A stretch of 18,005 bases of DNA from Xanthoparmelia taractica (taxonomy: Eukaryota; Ascomycota; Lecanoromycetes; Lecanorales; Parmeliaceae), in assembly GCA_033085395.1 (NCBI GenBank), contig JANQBS010000504.1:1-18005 (forward strand). Reading direction: 5' to 3'. Below the pieces are notes generated by a model. It saw nothing but the letters and a program-made list of their open reading frames with translations. It made no database searches and had not been told where the DNA came from. A program made the translations under genes and the position numbers. Numbering within the stretch: the first letter of the stretch is position 1; every line of letters starts with the position of its first letter. Shown one piece after another: positions 9,206 through 16,945 of this stretch.

Positions 9206-9711
9206 TTAGTACGACAATATGAGAATGCAATCGCTATTACTAATGTCATTTGAGATATCTTCGCAAGCCCAGAAAATATATTTACCTAACTCAATAAAGG
9301 GATTTGTGAGCCGAATATCTCAGCATTAATATTAATAGTATTCAAAAATCACACTTAATATCATAGTAAACATTATATCCTCATAACACTCACACTACAT
9401 CTACTATCTCATCGCTGCATTCAAACGACTTAACGAGTATTATTAACCGAGAATTATTCTCCTCTAATCGGTAGCGTTTATGTGATTATTGAAGAAAGAT
9501 ATCAATATCAATCAATGATTGTGGTGTTTGTGTTATTGTTATTGTGACATTCTAACTACTTCTACACTATACGCTTTTAGCCGCCAAGGTGATCTCATTA
9601 TTATTAGTTTTCTAGCAGTTTACCGCCAATACGAATTCAATAGTTATCAACAAATTGAGAATATGGTAAGTAAGCGAGGTCGCTTATTTTTTTCTTGTTA
9701 TTGTGAAATAT
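9206..9711 (+). other. Gypsy-3 3' untranslated region
   Basis: This is a gene-free stretch between the chromodomain end and the 3' LTR, paired with 3333-3900 in the left arm. It holds no motif and retains more CpA/TpG than the coding part. No clear polypurine tract is visible next to 9712. The 90-codon open frame 9519-9791 runs from this region into the LTR and has no similarity I recognise; it is treated as chance. Confidence 0.65.
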
Positions 9712-9872
9712 TGTTACGGTATTTCTATATGTTAAAGGCATTTCGGGAAGATCGGGGAAGAATCGGGGAGGCTAGGCTAAATTTGTATTAGTTTCTTAGC
9801 ATGATCTCCGCCCTTCGGCCCTTAGAATTCCACAGACTTTTCAATTATCAATCCCAGACCTTTTCCACGACA
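9712..9872 (+). repeat. Gypsy-3 3' LTR (161 bp)
   Basis: It runs from TGTTACGGTATTTC to CCACGACA and is a direct repeat of 2734-2894 of the same length. Its last part keeps the ancestral C/G bases that are T/A in the 5' LTR, and its first part is the more mutated. It is followed by the CGGAC duplication. Confidence 0.92.
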
Positions 9873-9877
9873 CGGAC
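9873..9877. repeat. Target-site duplication of Gypsy-3, right copy (CGGAC)
   Basis: This is the second copy of the CGGAC at 2729-2733. Sequence from here on continues the interrupted Gypsy-1 LTR. Confidence 0.92.
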
Positions 9878-9957
9878 GTAGCTTTCCTAGCTCCTTCTCC
9901 TAGTCAAGGGCTAGAAAGGCGCCTACGAAAGGCTTTCTTAAGGTTATAGCTATAATA
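9878..9957 (-). repeat. Gypsy-1 3' LTR, inner 80 bp
   Basis: This aligns without gaps to 16740-16819. There are twelve differences, and in every one this copy has T/A where the other has C/G. It ends AGCTATAATA (ancestral AGCTGTAACA). Confidence 0.92.
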
Positions 9958-10060
9958 GTTACTCATAAACAATAAAAGCCATCGCCCCGATAACAATAAT
10001 CGTAATTAAATATATATATACTTAAGTTAAGTGCTAAGTTAGTTCTAATATACTATTATA
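9958..10060 (-). other. Gypsy-1 3' untranslated remnant
   Basis: About 100 bp between the end of the chromodomain frame and the 3' LTR. No polypurine tract or other motif is recognised. Confidence 0.5.
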
Positions 10061-10260
10061 AGCTCTTTTAAAGTTTTTAATTAGCTTAAATACGTTAATT
10101 AGCTATTATATTAATATTTATTAATTATTCTACGAATTATATTTCTTTTAGCGAATTAAGTACTATATAGTAACGTGCTTAACACGTTCGAATCGGCGTT
10201 AACGTTTTTTAAGAAAACGTTTAACTTTATACTTTTTCTCGTTATCGATTATAATAAATA
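10061..10260 (-). pseudogene. Gypsy-1 chromodomain, degraded
   Basis: The minus frame from about 10250 reads DNEKKYKVKRFLKKR, then FERVKHVTI, YLIRWKKYNS and LINVFKLIKNF. The chromodomain pattern is (E)YEVExIL...xYLVKWKGY...W...NAxxLIxxF; the core YLIRWKKY is well kept. It lies directly after the integrase C-terminal region, as in chromoviruses. Its role would be to guide integration to histone H3-methylated chromatin. Internal stops make it inactive. Confidence 0.8.
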
Positions 10261-10520
10261 ATAACACGATAGACTAACGCCTATAAGAATCTATAGTTAA
10301 TGCGATAGTTAATTCGAGATATATTATAAATATAATATTATAAATCTTTATAATAGATAATAGCTTAAATCGATATACTAGTCTATTAATACGTTCTAAT
10401 ATCTCAAATAATTTAGCTAACTATTATTCTAGCTTACGAAATTATATTTTAATTATTTCATAATCTCGATAAAGACGTAAATATATGAAGTCGCCGATCT
10501 TAAAGAATATTAATTTATAC
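10261..10520 (-). pseudogene. Gypsy-1 integrase C-terminal GPY/SH3-like region, degraded
   Basis: The minus frame reads KIGDFIYLRLYRDYEI at about 10505-10455, then FRKLEQQLAKLFEIL-like sequence (with stops read as Gln) and ERINRLVYRFKLLSIIKIYN. The family pattern is KVGDxVYLRLHxGYxIP..SRKxxxQxxGPFxVxxRVGxLAYxLxxP..xxIHPV. It joins the integrase core to the chromodomain and helps bind DNA. Confidence 0.82.
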
Positions 10521-10950
10521 TTTAAATCGTAGTGCTTCTTTATCCTAAGAAATGCGAATGCGAAGGCGTCTTATATATTAATATATTTAGGTCGATAACT
10601 CATTAAGAACGCGCTGGCTATTAAAGGCTTTAGCGGAATTCTTATAGTAATAGCGCGATTAGTACTCGTTGCGAAGGGCTTCGATAGTGCTTATAAAGTA
10701 GGCGATGCTTATGAAGTAGATGATGCTGGCGTAGTAAGTGTTAATGAAGAAGATTCTTAATAAGTGCTAATAGTAGATATAGTAGCATCTTACGAAGTTA
10801 TTTTAGTAAGATTACTAAGATTAAGATTATTAATATTTAATAGATTTAATAATTCTTTAATCTTAAAGCTATAGAGTACTTTCGTAGAAGCGAGATAAGT
10901 TAAGCTATACTTAATTAAGTTATTAAGTGTCGAAGACATCTATAATAGTA
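10521..10950 (-). pseudogene. Gypsy-1 integrase linker with a Ser/Thr/Pro/Ala-rich insert
   Basis: This lies between the integrase catalytic Glu region and the C-terminal domain. A frame at about 10765-10665 reads SSLTLTTPASSTSQASPTL, a low-complexity linker. On the plus strand the same bases form a loose repeat with GCTTATRAAGTAG-type units. The patch 10600-10770 keeps far more TpG/CpA than its surroundings. No domain is recognised. Confidence 0.5.
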
Positions 10951-11620
10951 TTAATAATTATTTCGTTATTATAAAAATAAAGTATTATAACATAATCTTA
11001 GCTATCTCGTTAAACTTCTTAAATTAATTATTAATCTAAGAATATTATATAGTAGAATATAAGAGATCGATCTTAAGCTTCTTTAAAATTTATTATTATA
11101 TTTCTTTAACGAAGCAACGATCGCGATTAAAGATAATAATCTATGAAATATCTTAATTAAGTAATAATAGACGAGATAATAAGCGGTATACTTATTATGA
11201 GCCGCCTTATTTAATATAATCTAATACGAAGATAATAGCTTTATTAAACTTATTAATAATTAATATAGCGTAGTCTTCTTTAATTAAAGCCTTTAATAGA
11301 GCTAGAATAAAGTCGATCTTAATAATATAAAATAATCTACTAGGCGTATAAATAAGTTATAGCGATTTGTACAATATATATCGCGAAATCTAATATATTT
11401 AATGAGAAGAATAGTAATATAGATACTTATATAGCTTAATAGCTATATTAAAGATATAAAGACTACTAGTAAGCTTCTTATAAATACGAGTATAATTAGA
11501 ATATCTTATCTTATTATATATTAATTTAAATACTTTTTATTTAAAGTTCTTAATAAATAAGTATAATCGTAATTCTCTCTCGAGATTATTAAAATAAAAT
11601 AAATCCTTAATCAATTTATA
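10951..11620 (-). pseudogene. Gypsy-1 integrase zinc finger and catalytic core, degraded
   Basis: The minus frame gives DLFYFNNLERELRLYL, then YSNYTRIYKKL with LYKYLYYYSSHQ (HHCC finger, family form HPGxxRTxxxLxxxYxWxxM...CxxC, mostly worn to Tyr/Ser). IKIDFILALLKAL follows with the first catalytic Asp near 11312-11314, then LINKFNKAIIFV. FNRDRCF at about 11110-11130 matches SDRDxxF (Asp worn to Asn), and NNQFKKFNEIAKI near 11000-11035 matches the DGQSERxNxxxE segment. Integrase joins element cDNA to the chromosome. The succession of motifs is diagnostic of Ty3/gypsy. Confidence 0.88.
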
Positions 11621-11839
11621 TAATAATCTAGCTATATTCTTCGATTCGAGATTAAGGTTTAACTTCACTATAATTATAATTTTACTTTATCTAGACTCGT
11701 TCTAATAGTCTTTCTAAAATTATTCGCGAAAGATTTCGCTTACTATAATTAAGCTAATCGAAAAGAAATCGATACTATTTAGAATAGACTTATTAGTCTT
11801 AAATTAATATAAGCGATTTATTAATTAAGATAGAATATT

Positions 11840-12640
11840 AAGTATAATATAACTTTGCTAGACTTATATCTTAGCTCGATACGAAATTATTATAAATACT
11901 TTAACGTTTTAATAAGACGAAGGTTAAGCTTTTCTATAAAAGTAATATTTGTATTAATCTAGCGCACGATATTAATAATAGTAGAGTAATTAATATAGAT
12001 AATAATAATATTAATTAATGCTTCGATTAAATAACGTATTTTCTTAATTATTTAAACGATTCTAATTATTTTAAGTTCAATTAATTAATAGCGAGTCTCT
12101 ATTAGCGTAAGCTATCTATTAAGAAAGAGAACTAATTATATAAATTTCTACTTAAGTGCTTTAGTAGTCGTGAAAGCATTTCTTTAATTATTCGTGGAAG
12201 TCTTCTGTAAAAGCGGCGAAGTAGATGAGTTAATTAAAGAGAGTGATCGACGGATTAATTCTATAGTAGAATCCTTGGAAGCCTTTGGCAGCTTAATTAA
12301 ATTATCTACCTTAGTGTAAGAGACGTATGCTTCAAATTCAAATTCCTTGCTAATATTAAGATTAATATATAACTATTTAATTAAATTATAATAATATAGT
12401 ATAATCGAACATGCGAAGATTTCTTAAAGTTAATAATAAGCATTAAGCTTCTTAGAAATAGACGTTTAAATGTATAATCTATCGGCTTTAGACTTATAAG
12501 CACTTTTCGTAATACTGTTATAGTTACGATTAAGTAATATTTTACGCTCTTAAAGCGACTTAATAATAATTAAATAATATAGTATATATTACTTAAGATA
12601 ACTTATTATATTAAGATAGCGCTCTAAGATAATTAGAGTG
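11840..12640 (-). pseudogene. Gypsy-1 RNase H domain, degraded
   Basis: The minus frame reads INLNISKEFEFEAYVSYTKV (family form xDxDASxxxGxGAxxYHxK) near 12360-12300. Further on comes IETRY with LIELKIIRIVIIKKIRYLIE-like sequence (family form AExNYWPTELEIAGxVWxxRKxRHxIE) near 12110-12050, and later KLNLRLIKTLKYL near 11925-11885 (family form KLNLRLxRASxYLQRF). A stretch at 12170-12300 with Ser/Thr-rich frames and retained TpG/CpA interrupts the usual spacing. The domain degrades the RNA template during cDNA synthesis. Confidence 0.82.
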
Positions 12641-13480
12641 CGCGAGAACTCTAGATTACGTATAACTATTAGCTTATCTGCTACTATAGCTAGATTTAAA
12701 GCGTTAACGCGTTAGTCGAGTAGCTACATAAATAAATACTTAAGAAAGATTTTATTAAGTATTAGATAAATATTTATATCTAAGAGTGCTTAAAAAATTT
12801 ATTTAAGATATTTAATATATTCTTTTAGAGAGATAGAGAATATAATAATATTGTTAACGTATACTCGATAAAAGCTACGAAATAAGCGAAAAATACGATT
12901 AATTATTCGTTACATATACGTAAACGAGTCTTTATATTTTATAATTAAGACTTTAAAGATCTCTTAATCGCGATAAGATAAAATAATAAAACGATAACGA
13001 TAATAACGCTTTATCTATTATTAACAGAAGAATATAATAGCGTCTATAATAGAGATATGCGTAATATATCTAATTAAAGCAAGAATCTTAGCTTAAGAAA
13101 AAATAAAATAGATATTTAATATAATAATTCTATTAAGTGCTCTAATATTAATAATTATACGATTTTTAAATTCGTCTAAGATTAACTTTTATATTATAAA
13201 ATAAAAAAAAGAGAATAATATAGCAATAATAATCTATTCTATATGATCTTACTTATATAGTTTATTAAAGGCTTCGCTAATAACTTTCTTATCTTATAAG
13301 TCTATAGAATAAACGCGTGCTTAACCTACTTTATAGATATTCTTTCAATTCTTTATTAAGAGATTTCTTTATTAAGAGATATCTTTATTTATTAATCTTC
13401 TAACACATTAATAACATTATTAATATTCTTTTATAGACTAAGAAAGACTTTAATAATATCGAATATAATATATATTACTG
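12641..13480 (-). pseudogene. Gypsy-1 reverse transcriptase, degraded
   Basis: Minus-frame motifs in order are FKVLIIKYKDSFTYM near 12965-12920 (family form FKVxxMGxKxSPAYVQR), INRIFRLFRSF, and RVYVNNIIIFSISLKEYIKY with the YVDD box as YVNN at 12850-12861. Then come LNKIFLKYLFMQLLDQRVNA (family form PxKxFLGYPSVxLLGQRVDA) and LEFSRTLIILERYL (family form LxFPRTLxDLExYLGLTG). The finger and palm region upstream to about 13480 is less clear. The two catalytic Asp codons were both lost by G-to-A change, so the copy is inactive. Confidence 0.9.
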
Positions 13481-13890
13481 CGAAGTTATTATAGATCGAA
13501 GTATTAGTATAATAAACTATTTTATTCTTAATAGCATTAAGGATAATATTAGCATTAAAAGCGATAGTTATTCTTAAAGTAGCTCAAAAGTCTTATTTAA
13601 TCTAAGATATTTCTCGTTTAAAAGACTTATTTATTATAATAGTATACTTCGTAGCGACTAAAAAGCATTCTTCTATTTCGTATTTAAGTACTTTATCTAG
13701 GCGAATACATTTAATAAAGATAATAAAGAGATTTATATTATTACGCATTATAATCTTAGAGAGAGTATAATTAATAATATAAATAGATAGAATAAGAATA
13801 TTAAGCTAAGATAATTTAAATAGTAGATCTCGATCTTTAGATAAATAGATAGCTTCGATAAATATTATTATAAAAGAATATATAGATATT
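13481..13890 (-). pseudogene. Gypsy-1 protease-RT linker, degraded
   Basis: This lies between the protease frame and the RT on the same strand. Gypsy polyproteins of this type have a poorly conserved linker leading to the RT entry motif here. I see no reliable motif in it; the call is by position. Confidence 0.45.
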
Positions 13891-14260
13891 ATTGAACGCG
13901 CCTTACTAATAATAATAATATTAATTCTTAATCTCTTAATAATTATAGATATTAATACTTAAAGAGAGTCGCATAATTTAATAGTAATAAGATCCTTGCT
14001 AATATCGATAATAATATCTTTTAGCTTTATAATATCGATAATAATAAGTACTTTAGCGAATAAGTTATTAATAATATAAATATCACGATTAATTAATGCG
14101 ATCTTATTATAATTATCTAATATATATATAGAAATAATAACGTATTTATAAATATTATGCTTCTTCGTACCTAGTTCACGAATCTTAATTAATAAGATTA
14201 TCTTCTTAATTTTAATTTAAAGACCTTCTTTATTAAGAATCTAATTAAGAAATACGCGAT
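13891..14260 (-). pseudogene. Gypsy-1 protease-like region, degraded
   Basis: The minus frame reads LRILNKEGLQIKIKK, LIKIRELGTKKHNI, ALINRDIYIINNLFAKVL, then IDIIKLKDIIIDISKDLITI and RLRINIIIISKAR. This is the known order of the retroviral-type protease region of fungal gypsy elements (xxxxLxAxxLIGxDIMxPExIVIDLxxxxxxI...RVxRxVxAxxxxxIPA). The catalytic D(S/T)G triplet itself is not legible. Protease would cut the polyprotein. Confidence 0.72.
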
Positions 14261-15149
14261 TAATTACGAAAAATATATTCTAATATAGATATATTCTTAA
14301 TAGATAATCTAATAATCTTTATTAAGCAACTAAATACTTTTATAGTAATAAGATTCTTTTTATAATCTATAAACAACTTTTTATATAAATAAACGTGCTT
14401 ATATAATTAATTATTTAAAAGAAAGATCTTATTATAGAATCGATATAAATATAAGTTTATTAATCTAGCGAGTAAGATTATAAAGTATACTTTAACGAAG
14501 TCTTTCTATTCGTAATTCTTATTAGATAATTCGATAAAGGCTTTTATAGAGAAAACGAATTATTTATTAGTCTAAGTAGCTTCTTAATAAAAGATATATT
14601 TATATCGTTTAAAATCTTTCTAATTATTATAATTAGCATAGCTTTTATAATTATTCGAAGGCGTATTTTCTTAATCTTCGATATAATAAGCTCTAACAAT
14701 AAAAGATCTTCGAAAAAAATTTCTATTAAAATTATTTCTTTAATCTTAATATTAACTCGAAGAGTTCTTCTAATCAAAAGACGAACTTACGTTTTTATTA
14801 GTAATTTATAGCGATTATCTAATAGATAGAGATAGCTAAGGCCGCTATTACTAATATAACTAATACTATTAATATTAATTAATATTATTTTAATAGAGAT
14901 AGAATAATCTTGGAGAGAAGAATAGTCTATTATCACTATAAGGATTATTACTATTATAAAAAAATCGTGAATCTTAATAATTATCTCTCGTAGATCGAAA
15001 TAATATATTACTATTACTATCGTAAGATTAACGAGAATACTAATTAATTTAATTTAAATGTTACGTATTACTACGAAAGTGAAATCTCTTAGATCGATAT
15101 GATAAAGATTCTTCTATCTTCTTATTAATATAGACTTATTATTTATACT
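14261..15149 (-). pseudogene. Gypsy-1 Gag C-terminal and Gag-protease linker, degraded
   Basis: A readable frame at 14544-14777 begins in RRTLRVNIKIKEI and is rich in Lys, Arg, Ile and Leu. Undoing Pro-to-Leu and Thr-to-Ile changes by eye gives a Pro/Thr/Lys-rich linker as expected between the Gag zinc knuckle and the protease. The 77-codon open frame there is only a stop-free island of the dead polyprotein, not a gene. A zinc knuckle is expected around 14800-14950 but I could not place it. Confidence 0.5.
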
Positions 15150-15830
15150 TATAAATATTAAGCTCAGTGAGAAAAAAATAAATAATAAAGATATTTATAA
15201 GACGCTACACATATATTCTTAGATTAAAATTAATGTTATTATATATCAAGTTAAGCTTTGACTTGACGTTATTAATGCTAGAATCCTTAGCAGAGCGTAA
15301 TATACGTTAAGCGAACTTTCTTGACTCGCGCTTAGTAGTAGCGTTACGCAAAAAGTATATCTCTCGAAGAAGTAAATTAATAATAATATTCGAGAATTCT
15401 TTGAATCGTTTAATAAGTAGCTTTATTTACTTATTAATATCGAAATCGTAAGTAATAATACGGCGTTTAGTATTAGATAGCTTATTAATTCACTATAAAA
15501 GAGTAATATCTCGTAAGCTTAATTATAGATTATTATATATTATATTCGCTTCTTTAATAGGCACGAATTATTTAATATAATTAAGAAAAAGATAAATATC
15601 TCTAAAGTAGATATCTTTGTTAATATACTTAATTGCTACTTTATTATTAATTATCTTTTCATCGTAATATAAATCGAAAAATCTTAAATCGTTAATATTT
15701 TATTTCAAGATAATAGCATTAATAGTATTATTATCTTCGAGAGAATTAGCGAGACTGGCGAGGTTAAATAATCTTAATAAATCTAATAATGCTGAGATTT
15801 AACGAGAAGCTACTATAATAGTAATAACTA
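15150..15830 (-). pseudogene. Gypsy-1 Gag core (capsid-like), degraded
   Basis: The minus frame reads RFFDLYYDEKI, INKDIYFRDIYLFLNYIKQF, LSLRDITLL, INKLSNTKRRIITYD, KLLIKRFKEFSNIIINLLLR, FLRNATTKRESRKFAQRILR and SKLNLIYNNINFNLR. Fungal gypsy Gag proteins share this order (FFDPxxx, GKxxYFRDVHLFxxR, LRGxAxxWYxxEL, LLxRFKEP, RESRxYAxxILRAAK, LIYNGLDxxFR). Gag forms the virus-like particle. TpG/CpA content is higher here than in pol. Confidence 0.85.
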
Positions 15831-16536
15831 TCTTATTAATTATGCGTCGAATAATTACTTTATTTATCTTAAGCGACTATAATTTTAGCTCTAATTCGAT
15901 AGGTTTATCGTAAATAATTTTCTCTACTAAGATAACTCTAATAATATCTATGCTATCGATACTTATAATAAAAGAATCCTAAGAGCGAAAATATTCTATT
16001 AATTATAAAAGATTTCTATACTTAATAATACGATCGATAAAGACTCTAATAATACGTTAAAATATAGATATATTAATAATTCAGCTAGATAAAAAGAATA
16101 ATAATTCTATTAAAATAGAGCGTTATAATTATCGAGGTAATAAAATAATTACTTAAGTCGATAATAGTAATTGCTTCGGGCGTTCGTAATAACGATAGAT
16201 GTATTTAATATAAGTCTCCCCTCGTAAGAAACGTCTATTAAATATACTTAATCTATTACTTTTATAAAGCGATAGATTTAATAATTAATACGTATAAGAT
16301 CGCTATTAAGCGATAAAGGAGTGCTTAATATAATTACGATAATTACTTTCAAAAGATTTTAAATAGTAATAACCTTTATTAAAAATCTTAATAATAGTGA
16401 TAATTAATGCTAATATAATATTAATATAACTCTCGAATAGAAGAATAATTAATAAAGAATTAAAGGAAGGCTTTATAAGAAGATCTTTAGTAAGGGTTAA
16501 TAATAACGTTAAGATCGGCTTACAAGTAGCAAGCAA
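15831..16536 (-). pseudogene. Gypsy-1 Gag N-terminal region, probable start at 16536
   Basis: A 76-codon stop-free frame begins with ATG at 16536 (MLATCKPILTLLLTLTKD...) and runs to 16306, 96 bp inside the LTR at 16632. This spacing suits the original Gag start. Undoing C-to-T changes would make it Pro/Thr-rich, as fungal Gag N-termini often are. The rest to about 15831 is broken by stops. No domain is recognised; the call depends on position between leader and Gag core. Confidence 0.6.
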
Positions 16537-16631
16537 GCAGCGAGCAATAGATTAATAAAGAATTAATACTATGTCTAATATAGGGATAATACATATAATA
16601 ATAGTTAGATACAAAAGGCGTTGCTATCAAA
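16537..16631 (-). other. Gypsy-1 leader (5' UTR)
   Basis: 95 bp between the presumed Gag ATG and the 5' LTR, containing the primer-binding site. It holds the loose repeat AGCAAGCAGCGAGCAATAG near 16530-16550. Confidence 0.6.
16618..16629 (-). other. Primer-binding site of Gypsy-1
   Basis: On the minus strand TGATAGCAACGC begins two bases after the LTR end. It equals the Gypsy-3 site TGGTAGCAACGC except for one G-to-A. This fixes 16632-16819 as the 5' LTR and agrees with minus-strand coding. Confidence 0.8.
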
Positions 16632-16819
16632 TGATAAGCACAAGTATTAATTAATTAAGTGAAAGAAGATTAATTAGAAACTATGGGAGAGCTCGGAGAA
16701 TAAGTACTTACGCCTAGCCATGCTAGTACTAGTACGGACGTAGCTTCCCCAGCTCCTTCTCCTAGCCAAGGGCTAGGAAGGCGCCTGCGGAAGGCTTCCT
16801 CAAGGCCATAGCTGTAACA
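16632..16819 (-). repeat. Gypsy-1 5' LTR, intact (188 bp)
   Basis: On the plus strand it reads from TGATAAGCAC to AGCTGTAACA, and it aligns gap-free with 2626-2733 joined to 9878-9957. It contains a GC-rich part, 16740-16810, with the inverted repeat CTAGCCAAGGGCTAG. It is the empty-site reference for the Gypsy-3 insertion. Confidence 0.94.
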
Positions 16820-16824
16820 ATATT
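16820..16824. repeat. Target-site duplication of Gypsy-1, right copy (ATATT)
   Basis: This is the partner of 2621-2625. Confidence 0.9.
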
Positions 16825-16945
16825 ACTTTAAATTTTATATTTTATAGTGCTAGCTTTAAGAGAGACAAGTATAATAACACTCTAATTTATATAATCGAGA
16901 GCGTCGGCGACGATAATCGATAGCGTATCTATAATTAAATTATAT
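16825..16945 (-). pseudogene. Copia Gag fragment, continuation across the Gypsy-1 insertion
   Basis: If Gypsy-1 and one ATATT are removed, the minus frame here (IVADALDY, VIILVSLKASTIKYKI) runs without a frame change into NIISSNSYTFIYIVKYYIIY at 2620 downward, the copia Gag end. It is therefore read as the Gag part just before the zinc knuckle. The N-terminal Gag and the copia 5' LTR are not found. Upstream the same frame turns into gypsy sequence, so the border is uncertain. Confidence 0.5.

Larger units (their letters stand above)
2734..9872 (+). mobile_element. Gypsy-3: rearranged palindromic Ty3/gypsy chromovirus nested in the Gypsy-1 LTR
   Basis: The element is bounded by two direct 161-bp LTRs (2734-2894 and 9712-9872) with TG...CA-type ends and a CGGAC duplication. 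A TGGTAGCAACGC primer-binding site at 2898 sets the plus orientation, in agreement with RT, RNase H, integrase and chromodomain read on the plus strand at 6598-9205. Between the leader and this 3' half lies a second copy of the 3' half, inverted, with its own LTR (3162-6324). Gag, protease and the start of RT are absent. The element is therefore an inverted-duplication derivative and cannot encode its own transposition. Confidence 0.88.
6598..9872 (+). repeat. Right arm of the Gypsy-3 palindrome (plus 75-bp spacer)
   Basis: This is the 3' half of Gypsy-3 in native orientation: RT, RNase H, integrase, chromodomain, 3' UTR, LTR. From about 6673 it pairs with the left arm as reverse complement; 6598-6672 is unpaired but reads as in-frame RT, so it belongs to this copy. 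Confidence 0.88.
2626..16819 (-). mobile_element. Gypsy-1: full-length Ty3/gypsy chromovirus, RIP-inactivated, with Gypsy-3 nested in its 3' LTR
   Basis: The element has 188-bp LTRs with TG...CA ends, a 5-bp target duplication (ATATT), a primer-binding site next to the LTR at 16632, and minus-strand motifs in the order Gag, protease, RT, RNase H, integrase, chromodomain. Integrase after RT marks Ty3/gypsy; the C-terminal chromodomain marks the chromovirus branch. Removing the nested Gypsy-3 (2734-9872) and one copy of its target duplication leaves about 7.05 kb, a normal length. All coding parts contain many TAA/TAG codons, so it is inactive. It is inserted in the Gag region of the copia relic. 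Confidence 0.92.

Noticed and set aside
9519..9791. 90-codon open frame on the plus strand, Cys- and Tyr-rich at the start.
   Set aside because: It runs from the Gypsy-3 3' UTR into the LTR; no signal, domain or counterpart frame in the left arm was recognised.
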